Of a stretch of 60,000 nt of DNA, positions 45,742 through 57,566 are shown in pieces (positions within the stretch are counted from its first letter, which is position 1; each line of letters opens with the position of its first letter). The notes beneath the pieces were generated by a model, which was not told the origin of the DNA, did no database searches, and worked only from the letters and a program-made list of their open reading frames with translations. Location: contig NC_081405.1 of NCBI RefSeq assembly GCF_030272615.1, positions 646,850,920-646,910,919 on the forward strand. Reading direction: 5' to 3'. A program made the position numbers and the translations under genes. This stretch comes from Cryptomeria japonica. Its lineage: Eukaryota > Streptophyta > Pinopsida > Cupressales > Cupressaceae.

Positions 45742-46828
45742 GTAACAGGTCCCATTGGCAAGCATCAAGAAGGCATCACATTACCAATTCAACCCCATTC
45801 ACAACTTACTAGAGATAAATCAGTACTGGGATATGATCTACATCTTCCACCTGTATAAAAACAAGTTCATCATCAAAATTCCCGATGGAAAAGACAAATC
45901 ACATACCAAGAAGACTCATGGCAAGAAGCACTACATCAAGCAGCTACAAGGATTAGGAAAGAACAAAACGATGAGAAATATGAAATGCAACAAGAGGAAC
46001 TTTCTATTTAAAGAGAAGAAGCTTCTAACAAATAGATACATCATGTGCAAGTAATGAACAAACTTGATCAATCTAGTACACAATTAGTCACAAAAGGAAC
46101 TGTCAGAACACATAGGGAAGATGAATCTGAACCACAACAAGAAGAGCTTTCTACTCCAAGAAGAGAAATTGCTTATGAACAAATTCAAAGAATAAAAGCA
46201 AGCACAGATCTGAATCAACACAAGCCACACAACTTGTATCTATTATCAACGACCTCTTCTCGCCTTACAATATTCCTGTTAGATATAGTGGTATAGCCTT
46301 GGAAAGTGATTCCGAGAAAGACTCAAAATAATATGAATGGGATACTTGCTCTGATGTCACTAAAGACATTGAGGTAGATACAATCCACACATATACACCC
46401 ATACCTATGATGGACAAAATTTGGGGGCTAGACCAGTTGAAGTTTGATCACAACATATCAATGTTTCTAGTGAGGACGATCAGGTTTCGAGCGAAATCGA
46501 TTTTGAAGAGAGTATCATCATAGAATTTGGCCTAAATGATTCCAATTTTGATGACATATCCATCATGACCCTGACTGCTCTGGACCTTAACCTGCGAAAT
46601 GATCCCTTACCCGTCATACATCTTGAACTCATAGACTGGAAATAGCCTGAACAACTTAACATACCTATCTTCCCAGATGATGATACCATTGTCCAATACC
46701 TTTGTTCTGTGAACCTAGAAACATGTTCCACCAGTTCTACTCATACCAAAGTTTTCAATCAGGAGAGTGCCAAGTTTCTTAATAGAAAAAGCAAAATAAA
46801 AAATTGATCTAATGGTGAAAACCATTTA
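45742..46828 (+). pseudogene. Gypsy protease-reverse transcriptase linker, decayed
   Basis: Read across frames, GPIGKHQEGITLPIQPHSQL appears near 45750, then charged linker with many stops. Local ORFs (45755-46054, 46045-46296) are out of frame with the polyprotein and are not taken as genes. No enzyme domain lies here. Confidence 0.6.
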
Positions 46829-47345
46829 ATGACAGTATTAGATCATAAAAAAGTTAAAAAAAAGGATGTATCTGATGGTAAAAACCTCTTTGAGGCACCT
46901 AAAGATGAGAGACTTGACACTCTTCCTGAGCATTATCAAGAGAGATCACCAATTTTGACTGAGCCAACTCAATCAATCAATATTGGCACTGAAGCATCAA
47001 CACAAATCATACACCTAACCGAATCACTAACAAAACAAGAAAGGTCTGACTTCATCAAATTCTTCAAGGAAAAGGAAATCAATTTTGCTTGGTCTTATGA
47101 AGATATGCCAGGGGTAGATCTAGATCTAATCATGCATCACTTATCTATAGCTCTTGGAGATAAACCCATCAAGCAAAAAATGAAAAAGATGAACCCACAT
47201 GTCGCCATATTGGTCAAAATAGAGTTGAAGAAGTTACTAGATGTAGGATTCATCTGACCTATCGACTATGCAGAATGGATCTCTAACATTGTGCTAGTAT
47301 CTAAACTAGATAAAAGTATCAGGATTTGTACAGACCTCAGGGATC
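46829..47345 (+). pseudogene. Gypsy reverse transcriptase, N-terminal part
   Basis: The frame to 47257 reads FAWSYEDMPGVDLDLIMHHL, then IKQKMKKMNPHVAILVKIEL and KKLLDVGFI. A TGA at 47258 follows, after which the same frame gives YAEWISNIVLVSKLDKSIRI and CTDLRDLNKAC. These are the first blocks of Ty3/gypsy reverse transcriptase. A frame change near 47345 leads to the next part. Confidence 0.88.
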
Positions 47346-47790
47346 TCAACAAGGCTTGTTTGAGGATGACTTTCCTTTACCCAACATCGACACAATTGTG
47401 GATCTAACAGTAGGACATGCTATGCTATCCCTTATGGATGGTTTTTTTGGTTATAATCAAATAAAAATAGCACTAGAGGATCAAGGTAAAACAACATTTA
47501 CTTGTCCATGGGGTACGTATTTATGGAATGTCATTCCTTTTAGCTTGAAAAATGCAGGAGAAACTTATCAAAGAGAAATGACCACAATATTTAATGACAT
47601 GATGCACACATTCATGAAAGATTATGTAGATGACTTATTGTCTAATTCATTCACAAGAGAAGGACATCCAAAAAATCTAGATAAAATCTTTCAAAGATTG
47701 GAACAATTCAATGTACGACTCAATCCTAAGAAGTGTGTCTTCGGTGTAACATCTGACAAACTTTTGGGATACATAGTCTCATAAAAAGGA
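47326..47790 (+). pseudogene. Gypsy reverse transcriptase, catalytic part
   Basis: A 152-codon ORF reads DDFPLPNIDTIVDLTVGHAM, SLMDGFFGYNQIKIALED and TCPWGTYLWNVIPFSLKNAG, the palm region with the first catalytic Asp. FMKDYVDDLLSNSF follows, with YVDD at 47623-47634 intact, then RLNPKKCVFGVTSDKLLGYI. All three catalytic aspartates remain, so this is the best-kept enzyme core of the element. A TAA directly after LLGYIVS ends the frame. Confidence 0.92.
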
Positions 47791-48245
47791 ATCGAGGTGG
47801 ACCCCACAAAGGTACAAGTGATCATAGAGATGCCTCCTCCTAGAAATATCAACCAATTAAGATCTCTACAAGAATGACTACAATCCATATGAAGATCTAT
47901 TTCTCAACTATCCAACAAGTGTCTTCCATTCACTCATCTACTCCATAAGAATGTACCTTTCAGATGGGAAGACAAGTGTGCAGAATAATTTCATCAACTC
48001 AAGCAATATCTGATGAATCCACCAATCCTGGTACCACTAATAGCTGGCACACCACTTATTGTTTACATATCAGCAACATAAGTGTCACTGGGGGCATTAC
48101 TAGCACAAGAAGATCCAACAGGCAAAGAAAGGGCAATATACTACATCAGTAGGACATTGAATGGATTTGAGTTAATTACACATTCATTGAAAAGGCTTGT
48201 TTGGAAGTGGTATTCGCTTCTCAAAATTTTTGTCACTACATGCTA
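47791..48245 (+). pseudogene. Gypsy RNase H (first)
   Basis: Continuing past stops, the strand reads KGIEVDPTKVQVIIEMPPPR, then NPPILVPLIAGTPLIVYISA, GALLAQEDPTGKERAIYYIS and RTLNGFEL. This is the connection domain and RT-linked RNase H of Ty3/gypsy. At least four stops and a frameshift near 48200 break it, and the first catalytic Asp (usually in LYLS/YLAVSD-like text) is not visible. Confidence 0.8.
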
Positions 48246-48716
48246 GCCCATCCAATCAAATTGGTAGCAAAGATTGATCCTTTAAAATATCTACTTAGGA
48301 AAGCTGCTCTCAAAGGCAGGTTAGCTAAATGGGTCATGATTCTAGGTGAATTTGACATTCACTACACAAACATAAAGGTTATCAAAGGGCAAGCTATAAC
48401 TAATCAGCTAGCAGAGGCACTCCTACAAGACAATCATCCAATCCATGTGGAATTTTTAGATCCAGATATTCTCATAGTATCAACAAAACCATGGATCTTA
48501 TACTTTGATGGATCATACACACAACATGGATCAGGTGTCGGTGTCTTATTTATCACTCTAGAAGGCAACACTATCCCTAAATCTTATCGATTAATGTTTC
48601 CTTGTACAAATAATAGTACTGAGTACGAAGCTCTAGTCACAGGCATCGAGATGGTCATAGAGTGGAAAATCATAGAATTGAAAGTCTTTGGAGACTCCCA
48701 ATTTGTCATTAACTAG
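48201..48716 (+). pseudogene. Gypsy RNase H end and second RNase H
   Basis: A 171-codon ORF starts in the end of the first RNase H (HPIKLVAKIDPLKYLLRKAA, GRLAKWVMILGEFDIHY) and continues into a separate RNase H: PWILYFDGSYTQHGSGVGVL, NNSTEYEALVTGIEMVIEW and LKVFGDSQFVIN. D in YFDGS, E in TEYEAL and D in GDSQ are the catalytic set, all present. A second, archaeal-type RNase H after the first is diagnostic of the Tat lineage. A TAG ends the frame at 48716. Confidence 0.88.
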
Positions 48717-49397
48717 GTTAATGATTACTATGAAACAAAGGATGACAAGATGATGCCCTATAAATGCATGGTGGATGATTTCAAGAAGTATTTTGTGGAC
48801 ACCACATTTGAGTAGATTCCAAGGCTGGACAACAAAGTTGTTGATGTAAGGACCATCATTTCCTCCCTCATACAAATACCAGATAAACATAATCGTTATG
48901 AGTTCCTGGTGGAACAATTGTTTTCTATGGCCTACGACAATCTTGAATCCCAAGTCATATGTCGCCTAGTCGGTTCCGACTCACCCCTCTATGGAAAGAT
49001 CTACAGCTACCTAAAAGACAATATCCTTGCATTAAACCTATCCCGAAACCAGAAGCACAACTTTATTCAACAAGCAGCCCATGATATGTTAACCACTGAC
49101 ACACTTTACCGTCAAGGTCTTGATGGTACTCTTCTTTGGTGTCTTGATAGTCATGAATCTGAAACCGCCTTGCAGGAACTTCATGAAGGTATTTGTGAAA
49201 CACATTCAAGTGGTCCTACTCTCACCAATAAACTTCTAAGGATGGGTTATTGTTGGCCAACCATGGAGAAAGAATCATATCAGTTGCCAGAAAATGTCCA
49301 AAGTGCCAAATTCATGGCAATCTTATATATGCACCAACCCAGGAGCTGCAACCATTCACAACATCATGACCTTTCTGTCAATGGGGACTCGACCTAG
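48717..49397 (+). pseudogene. Gypsy integrase, N-terminal zinc domain region
   Basis: After stops, the frame 48909-49397 reads AAHDMLTTDTLYRQGLDGTL, then ELHEGICETHSSGPTLTNKL and LRMGYCWPTMEKES. The H-E-G-x-C-x-x-H block is the His pair of the integrase HHCC zinc domain. The CxxC pair is damaged (VQSAKFMA in place of a C-x2-C). The frame then drifts to a stop before the core. Confidence 0.82.
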
Positions 49398-49806
49398 TAG
49401 GCAAGATTCATCCTTCCTCATCAAATGGACATAAGTTTATCATCTTAGCCATTGAACACTTCACAAAGTGGATAGAGGTCATTCCATTGACTACTGTTAC
49501 CGGCAAGCAAATATCCTCTTTTATCCCAAATTATCTATTTGTCGGTATGGCATTCCTAGAGATATTATCATATATAATGGAAGACCTTATAAGAATCAAG
49601 ATGTACAAGAACTATGCGAACGGTTTCATATCCAACATCGTTTCTCTACACCATATTATACACAAGGGAATGACCAAGTAGAGGCCTTAAACAAAACAAT
49701 CCTCAAAATCCTTAAGAAAAGAATGAATGATGCTAGCAAAGATTGGCATGTCCAACTTAATCCCGCACTTTGGGCATATAGAACAAGTATTCACACACAC
49801 ACATGA
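49398..49806 (+). pseudogene. Gypsy integrase catalytic core
   Basis: Across two frames the core reads GLDLVGKIHPSSSNGHKFII, AIEHFTKWIEVIPL, then CRYGIPRDIIIYNGRPYKNQ and YYTQGNDQVEALNKTILKIL. The first Asp (DLVG) and the Glu (QVEALN) are present. The second Asp, normally in I-x-D-N/H-G, is Tyr (IIYNG), so the triad is broken. WHVQLNPALWAYRTS ends the core, as in other gypsy integrases. Confidence 0.88.
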
Positions 49807-50238
49807 GCTATGCCATATTCATTGTGTATTGATCATAGGATATCCTACCTATTGAGGTAGAAATTCCATCACTCAGGGTATCATTAAAAGGCCTCATTCC
49901 AGATGAGGAGTATCGGGTAAACAAACTGCAAGAACTAGAACTACTAGGTGAGTGCTGACAACGTGCTTTTGATCATCTCAAAGCATATCAGCAATGCATG
50001 TGCCAGAGTTATAATCACAAGGTAAAACCAAGAGCATTTCAAATCGGTGATGTGGTACTAAAAGAAATTCCCCACAATCAATAGGATTAGGAAAATAAAG
50101 GCAACTTTGAACCGAATTGGCTAGGTACTTTTATCATCATATCTTCTTACGGATTAGGGGCATATTTGTTATCTACATCAAAAGGGGACCTGTTTGATGA
50201 ACCTATCAACAATGTGCATCTCAAAAAGTTCTATACCT
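49807..50238 (+). pseudogene. Gypsy integrase C-terminal part
   Basis: With stops the strand reads SLKGLIPDEEYRVNKLQELE, AYQQCMCQSYNHKVKPRAFQ and GDVVLKEIPH, then KGNFEPNWLGTFII and a final VHLKKFYT before a stop. This is the GPY/F-like end of a Tat integrase and the end of the polyprotein. No chromodomain is seen, which fits Tat. Confidence 0.82.
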
Positions 50239-51505
50239 AAATTATCCAATGCACGGATAAAGAAAAATACAAAAAAATAAAAAACAATCCATAAAAATAC
50301 ACAAAAACATAAAAAACAAATCAAAGAGTGCAATAAAAACAAGTAGTGAAAACTTGGAAATAGGCACTATTTGTGATAGATCGGCTCTTTCTTCTGTATG
50401 TACTCATATCATATCTTTTTTCACTAAAGCCTATGGCCATCACAACTTTGCTAAAACACATATCCGAATCATGGACACACTTAGCATAGTAACTGTCCTT
50501 GATTATCCGAACAATCATCCTCATAAATCTCTCACCATGGCTTGGTGATCACTGTATATATCCACATCAAAAAAACGTCCATAGATGGGGGCAAAATCCT
50601 AATCTCAGTAGGGGCCTTTTTCTTTAGCTTTTATAACACAAGCAACATTGTATCACAAACAAGGATCACAACATACCAAGGAGACCAATGTCAAAACTAC
50701 CCGTCAAACTAAAAATCAGGATCACTGTTAGAATCCACACAAAACACAACATGATGGATGATCTATTCTGAATTATGATTTGTTTACATTTAGCATGAAG
50801 TTTTGATTGTTTGTATCTTGATTTATGAACTATTAGATCTCTTGAGCTACTCAAGGATGCACTGAGCTAGAGAAGTAATGAAGGAATCTGATACTTTCTT
50901 TGGTTTTTTGTCTGTGAGGAGATCACTCATATGATGCAAATGTGTCTCGAGACATGATTGGAAACATATCATTGGAGATATTTCCCATTTTGCACATAAA
51001 AATGGTTAACTCTTGTCTGTTTTATGCAAAGAACACTTAGGTCATCTTGGTTCAATTATACCTCGACACTTGTGTTATTTTGCAATATAAAAAGTCATGT
51101 AAGCTATACTCAGATAATCATGGTTCACTTATACCATTGGTGTTTGTATTAACTTCCAACATTTCAAAAGCTCAATGATGACAAAATACCACAAATAAGT
51201 GACTAACAAGAATGACAACGACATAATTAAAAGGATCCTTGGTGCATTTAGTTGCATTCATACATTTTGTTGCATTCATCATCATTATCATCATTATTAT
51301 TATCACATCTTATTTATTTCATATCATCATCCCATCAATGCTTAAACACATCAATAATTATCATATCGACAATTTTTCAGACTGCATATATCACCTTCAA
51401 AACATATAGATAACCATCATCATATGAACAAATATTTGCATCCATACATCATCATGTGATCAATACATCTAAAAATCAACATCATAAAATCATTATCATG
51501 AGAGA
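50239..51505. other. Gypsy post-integrase non-coding stretch
   Basis: No gene. Near 50584 there is GATGGGGGCAAAATC, a G-rich phrase common after the polyprotein in this group. Short ORFs on both strands show no motif. From 51250 the sequence becomes rich in ATCAT. Confidence 0.55.
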
Positions 51506-51645
51506 ATCATAACATCATCATATCTGTATATAAATATCAATATCATGAGCATCATAACATCATCATTTCTGTATCTAAATATCAAATCATCCTCATAACA
51601 TCATCATATTTGTATATAAAAATCAATCATCATCATGACACATCA
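51506..51645. repeat. Three diverged ~43-bp tandem units
   Basis: ATCATAACATCATCAT followed by a TGTATATAAATATCAAT-like stretch starts near 51506, 51551 and 51592. The flanks are rich in ATCAT strings. Confidence 0.8.
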
Positions 51646-51789
51646 CATGTGGATCAATGAGAATCATCGTCATATACCATATAATCTCAAAAACAAGGTC
51701 ACAATGTACAACTGAGTATCATGTCTATAAATAGAACAAAAGTGATCCATATCACAAAATAAGCCTATCAAATGTGACTATCCCTTGAG

Positions 51790-52690
51790 GCAGAGGGTCT
51801 TGCAGCGGATGTCCCTACTCTTGGATCCCCACCAGACAGATCATGTCATGATGGACTTGTAACACCTCTGCTCTCTATCCGAGAATGATTGCGTCTAGAT
51901 CAGGTTGATGCCACTGCCACATAGCTAGGAGCTCTATGCTCTCGAGGGACTAGATCCTCGTATAAACATCAGTAATACTCAGCCTCCTTGGCTAAGTATT
52001 GTATCTCCTGGAGTTTTTTCCTAAGAGGGGTGCCTATGACTACTCTATCTAGCCTGTCATTGAGGGCCTCTGCTCGTCCCTGTCGCTCAATGGCTGTATC
52101 CCTCTCCATCTATAACTAGGCAATTTGTCGCTAGTGCGCTAACACCTGTGCCTGCAACTACTGTACCAAGATCTATAGAGCCCCGATCTATGCATATTGC
52201 TGATGTGAAGGCAACCTAATCTAGATGGGTACCTGTGAGGTAGTCCCTACTGCACATGTCCCTGTTCGGGGAGCTTGTGGAGGAAGAACGTTGGATCTCC
52301 TCTTCTCTGTGGGTCGACTACTAAATCCAGAAAATCCCACCATGGGATCTCATAACCACTTATGTGGTCATCCTCAAACACACATCGTAGAGCCTTTGTG
52401 CCACCCTCCTCAGTCTTCTCATAAGGTAGCAAATCTCCTACAATAGGAATCCGCAAGATCTGGTAACAATCCTCAAGCATCACCATCATCTCCCTTGTCG
52501 CCAGATGGAAGGTGTTGGTTTCACTATGCCACCTCTCTTCTAGTGCTATCAACAAACCCAGTTAATGTTATACCAGGTCATGTCCAAAAGAGATGATAAT
52601 CCACATCTCTCAATCATATCTCTATCTGCCTATGTGAATCACGGGATCAATCCCCATGGCTTCAGGAATCTCTCCCAAGATTATAGCACA
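51790..52690 (-). pseudogene. Antisense ORF with plant mobile domain (PMD)
   Basis: A 102-codon minus-strand ORF (52555-52247) reads LEERWHSETNTFHLATREMM then VMLEDCYQILRIPIVGD. This matches the plant mobile domain consensus (ALVERW.PETHTFHLP.GEMT.TLQDV..LLGLPI.G). Upstream to about 52690 a second frame gives RDMIERCGLSSLLDMTWYN, the block before it. Downstream to about 51790, broken by stops, runs a charged stretch with KKLQEIQYLAKEAEYY that may form a coiled coil. PMD proteins occur as cellular genes and inside plant transposons. Here it lies antisense between integrase and the 3' LTR, a known position for extra ORFs in Tat elements. Confidence 0.75.
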
Positions 52691-52779
52691 CCAAGTTCCG
52701 CCTGAAAATCACAACATATCCACCATTAGTTCTCAATTCAATCAATTATATAAAAAAAATCAACTTAAATTGTGAATCT

Positions 52780-53490
52780 CATATCAAAAGCATCATATCA
52801 TGATCAATTAGAAACATATCAACAATGAATCTCACATCAAAAGCATCATGTCAAGATCCATCAATGAAGCACATCAGTGAAGCATATCAAAGGCATCATA
52901 TCGACAACATCAAATCATATCGGAATCATATCTCAGGAATCAAACTCAACATCATCTAGGTGCATCATATTGATAGAATCAGAAACATATCAGTCCATCA
53001 TATCCATATCAATAAAACATATCGACGAAATAAATCAAAACACCATATTGGAGAATTTTATATCAGAACAACATATCCAAAAACTTGATCAGACAATCCA
53101 TATCAAAATGACATCTCAGTATCTCATATCAGAAAACATCATAACGACGAAATAAATCAAAACACCATATCAAAGAATTTCATATCAGAACAACATATCT
53201 AGAAACTTGATCAGACAATCCATATCAAAACAGTTTGCTAGTGTCCCATATCAGTAAAACATCTCGAGAAAACATATCAACATCATATCGATGAAACATA
53301 TCAAGAGCAACATATCAGTAATCCATATTTGTGCAACAAATAGTGACCCATATCAGTGCCCCATATCAGTGATTCATAACGCGATTCCTATCAAAACAAC
53401 AACCCATATCGTGATCCATATCAAGACCCATATCAGTGCACCATATCAGAGCAACATATCAGAAAATTGATCCAATGACCCATATCAGAC
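52780..53490. repeat. CATATCA box array, ~13-bp steps
   Basis: Boxes of type CATATCAG are scattered from 52780 and become regular after 53247. Starts are 53247, 53260, 53273, 53284, 53297, 53311, 53324, 53349, 53362, 53375, 53388, 53405, 53417, 53429, 53442, 53455 and 53481. Most steps are 13 bp or twice that, with a range of 11-17. Spacers are variable. Earlier boxes (52780-53220) are less regular. Confidence 0.85.
53023..53232. repeat. 122-bp tandem duplication within the CATATCA array
   Basis: CGACGAAATAAATCAAAACA occurs at 53023 and 53145, and the match continues through ACTTGATCAGACAATCCATATCAAAA in both. The second copy then diverges. It shows the array grows partly by block duplication. 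Confidence 0.9.
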
Positions 53491-56099
53491 AAAACTAACT
53501 CCATCAGACCCATATCAACATTTAAACAAGCTACCAAATCCATCACAACCTATTGCAATCGAAACTCATCTTAGAAAATAAAATTTTCACACTTTTGCAA
53601 CTCACGTGCTAAATTCCTCCTAACCATGTTTTTATGAAGAGGACCCCCATAATCTACCTTAGAGATCATTCAACTAGAGTTATCCTTAACAGTATTAAGA
53701 AGATTCACAACAACACAATATGGTGATCATATGTATAAAAAATATCATTTTTCTTTTCATTATAAGAGACATTTTTTACACATAAACAATGAGTCCCCAT
53801 AAGCAATGTGTTGCATCCAATCCTCAAATTTTCAAGATAAGGAAATAGATGGACAAAGAACCTTACTCATATATACTAACACATAAAATCTAGCAAACAA
53901 CAAATGTTTCCTAGAAATGGTCTCCTAATCAAGAGTGATAATATAACCAACTAAAGATACAATACCTTTTAGAATCCCCTCCTCCGAATACTCTAGTAGT
54001 AGGCCCAAGTTCAACTAAACAAAGAGAGGAACATGTAGTTGCAATTTGGAGCTGAAAGTGTTGGACACGATTGGAGGGCAGCCTAGTCCAGGGGGTGTCC
54101 AAAGTGATAGAAGGAGGCATAAATGTATTTAGGAGGTCCTATAGGCATGTCTCCCAAAAATCAAGCTGAAAAGTGTTGGACACGGGTGTTGGGCACCCTA
54201 ATCCTAGTGTTTATGCTTGTTCAAAATATACGACTGGCTAAATAATTATTTTCTTTGCACTCTTGTAACCTTCTTTTTGTCTAATTTGAACTTGCACACA
54301 CAAAAAAAATGGTTGTGATGTATAGGGGCTTACCTAAGACAAACCCTGTGTTGGTGTTTCCACCTCCACAACATCTATGATGATGTAAAAAAAGTTCTTA
54401 TCCTCAAAAGGACAATAATGGACATGCTAAAATTAAATGATTATACCTTAGGTATGAAACCCTCTCATGGAGTTTCAAATAAAGGTAATGATGCAATGCT
54501 CTTTACACAAGTCTTGCAAGTGTTAATGCAATAAAATGATAAACATAACTCAAAAACATAAAATCATACTTGAATGTAGAGTATTTTAGCTTGCTACTTT
54601 TTGAATGCTCTTGATTGAATTAAGCTGGATAATGTTTGATCTTAGAACTTAATATTATGAATGATAGAAGATGTGCTTTCTATAGGGTTCACAAGGTATT
54701 TTTGAGTTACAACCAACATAAAATGGTCAAGTACAAAAATTGAGACAACTCCTCAAATTGTGAAGGCCAACTCTAAAATTACTACAATTTTGAGGAATTT
54801 TGGCGGAATAGGGTTGGAGGGGGCCTTGGTCCCACTAAAATAGGGCCTCCAAAAGGGAATCAAGAGTGTTGAGGTTTGTGATGCTACATTTTGTCCTAGT
54901 TTTATTATTTGATTACATTTAGATTGTAGACAATAATAAATATTTAAATTAGAACAGGGCCCAAATAGGCTTAAAATGATCTAGGAAAAGACACACTATA
55001 GTAGGGGCTCAGATAGAGTGTAAAATTATAAAGGGGTATGATTTACTACACTGCATTGACTATACCCACCACCAAGACAATCTTTCTACGAAGGTGGTGG
55101 CATAGAAAGAGAACCCATCATTACCTCCAAAACTAGCAAACAAATATGAGAAACAATGATACATAGAGGATCTAAGAGTCACACATTGGGGTATATAAAA
55201 CAAAATTCAAACTTGACAATAATGGATCTCCAAGAGGGAGCTTGGAGGGACAACATATATCTCCCATTCACAATTAGATTAACAAGAGAACTATTTTCAC
55301 CTCCTACACTAGTGACCACTATAGATAAATTTGAACCACTTTCCTTTGATTTCTTAGAAAGATCCCATTGATCTCACCTCACTAAAGGGATAATCCATGC
55401 TAATGATTGGAGCTTTAACAACACAATTCCCATCAATAAAAGGATGAGGAGAGACGAGGAAGCCTTTGCACAACCTCTATAATGGTTGTTACCTACCATT
55501 TGTAGCCACCAAATTTAATCATCTCCACACACTTATAGTGAAAGGGAGGCTACATTGTTGAAGGTAATCATCACAAAATCAATTGGAAGCAAAATAGATC
55601 TTTGACACTACAATTAATCCTACAACTGTAGCATCATAAACTGTACACCTTTATTAGTGTGTCCAATTTCACACTCTCCTAGCACCTATTTTACTATTTT
55701 TCTTTCCTCTATGCATTATATGACCTTTATTGTAATTAATTATTATTTAATTCAATATTATGGGTCTTATTTGGACCCTTAATTCTAGGTGTTTCCTTTA
55801 TTATTATTTCCTGATTTATCCTAATCTTACCCTAATTTCTACTCTCAAAGCATATTTCACATACCTATGCTTTACGGTTTGAGCCACCAAGTTGGATATG
55901 ACATTAGAATCATGCTATCTCACATCCCTAGAAAATCAGAAAAAGTTGATAGGACTACGTAGTATACTACCTAGTCATGAACGTTTTCCCCCAAATTTCA
56001 GGAGAATAATAAGGTGGTCTTACCCTATTCAATTACCACTTCATGTCACAATATATCAATTCTAAGTTGGTCTAATAGTGATTTTAATTATGAAATCCC

Positions 56100-56106
56100 T
56101 ATATAA
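56100..56106 (+). promoter_or_regulatory. Candidate TATA box in 3' LTR
   Basis: TATATAA in CCCTATATAAGGCATTCC, conserved with 30869-30875. From this LTR it would drive transcription toward 58746. Confidence 0.4.
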
Positions 56107-56179
56107 GGCATTCCTCCCAATTCATTTTCAACATTACATATTATGCTAACATGTGTAGATGTATAAATCTAACCACCTA

Positions 56180-56430
56180 CATAAATAAATATTTAATATT
56201 TATTTAAACCACATTCCTTTATTAATTAAATTATATTTAATTAATTTCCCTACTTTCATCTATTTGGTTAAATAAACTATTCAATTTATTTAATTAAATT
56301 CATATAATCACTTTCTAGCTTCAATTAAATAAATCACTTTATTTAATTAAAGATCCCCTTCCCGTTTTAATTAAATTCACATTTAATTAAAAATCCCCTT
56401 CCAATTTAAATAAATCAAAATTTTATTTAA
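56180..56430. repeat. Run of AT-only palindromes in the 3' LTR
   Basis: Same run as at 30950-31210, with the same C/T-rich linkers and few changes. Confidence 0.8.
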
Positions 56431-57566
56431 ATTGGGCAACTTGTCATCCACTTTTTGGAATAAATCACTTTATATCAAAATTAAAATCCAAAAATACCTC
56501 CCACTTGCATTCTCCTAACAAATCTACTTGCATGATTAATCTTCTTCTAGAGCCTTCAAGATTCTTCTAATCATCCTAAATTAGCCTAATTCATCTCTTA
56601 AACATTTGCACATTCCTTAAGAGAAGTCACTTCTCAAAAATCCCCCAAAGTCTTCAAAATGCATTAAAGGATTTATGCCTTCAACAAGTTAACCATCAAA
56701 GTCTCCCAAACCATTAATGGTTAACTCAATCTTCCCTCCTACTTAGAGAATTTCTCTCTAACTCAACCCTCATCTAACCCAGGGGTCTCATCAAGCACTC
56801 ATTGCCTTGACCCTAGTTATTCCATTCAACCCTTGCACAAGAGTTTACCCTTTGGGTAACAACTGGTTAATCCTTATTAACGCTAACCACATCCTCCTAG
56901 GGTAACCTTCATAACTTCTCAGACATGTAATGCCTCTTGCATCTCCTCTCAAGCCACCTCTTGTTGACAATTGTCACCATTTCATTAGTGAAAATTGTAA
57001 ACATGGATTGAGTGACTTTCAATCCTAGCCACTGTTAAGATTATTCAATCTTAACCATCCATTTCCCTATTTTTCCGATAAATAGGACTCACATTCTTCA
57101 TTCTCCATATCCAAGTTTCATGCATCCATATTATAGTCTAATTATATCAAGCGTTTTAGCCTCTCTTTGTTAGAATATCATTTTAACATTTAGAACCATT
57201 TCATATCATAACCTATCCATGTTAGTACATCATGTTGGGATAATTTGTTAATATATTTATCATATTATTATCTTCATCCTAGCTTAATACCATAGTTTGA
57301 ACATATCATATAGATCTTAAAATGCATTCATGCATGTAGATCACAATATCACTCGTTCTTGGAGTTGTCATTTCTAAGTCACTTGCTCAATGATTTGAGA
57401 GCAAAACATTGACTTTTGGGATCCTATGAGATAGAGAACAATGAGACATATCTTGAAGAAGTTAAACTAGTTTAATTTAGTTAATCTTTACACTCAAAGT
57501 CTCATTGGTATGTTGGTCTTTTGATCTCAATGTTGATATTCTGATCACCACATATTCCAGAACACA

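Larger units (their letters stand above)
25903..57566 (+). mobile_element. Ty3/gypsy LTR retrotransposon, Tat-like, with nested insertions
   Basis: Two direct copies of a ~3.9-kb sequence flank a plus-strand interior with gag, protease, reverse transcriptase, RNase H, a second RNase H and integrase. The second RNase H, the very long LTR, the CxYHxxxGHxxxxC gag tail and an antisense ORF after integrase all point to the Tat/Ogre group. The LTR match starts at 25903 and 53616 (CCTCCTAACC) and ends in AACACA at 40082 and 57566. Neither start looks like a proper TG end, so the 3' LTR is probably truncated at its left side and the 5' LTR may begin earlier. No target-site duplication could be established. 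Confidence 0.75.
53616..57566 (+). repeat. 3' LTR of the gypsy element
   Basis: 3951 bp matching C2 without its two insertions, which makes it the empty-site reference for both. No polypurine tract precedes the start (AACTCACGTGCTAAATT..), and the start is not TG, so its left end is probably deleted. It ends TATTCCAGAACACA. ORFs inside are chance. Confidence 0.8.

Noticed and set aside
53929-55371. Short ORFs in the 3' LTR, including 55156-55371, also present near 29952-30134 in the 5' LTR
   Set aside because: The shared stretch (MDLQEGAWRD..) is conserved because the LTRs are copies. Frames differ in length and lack any known domain.
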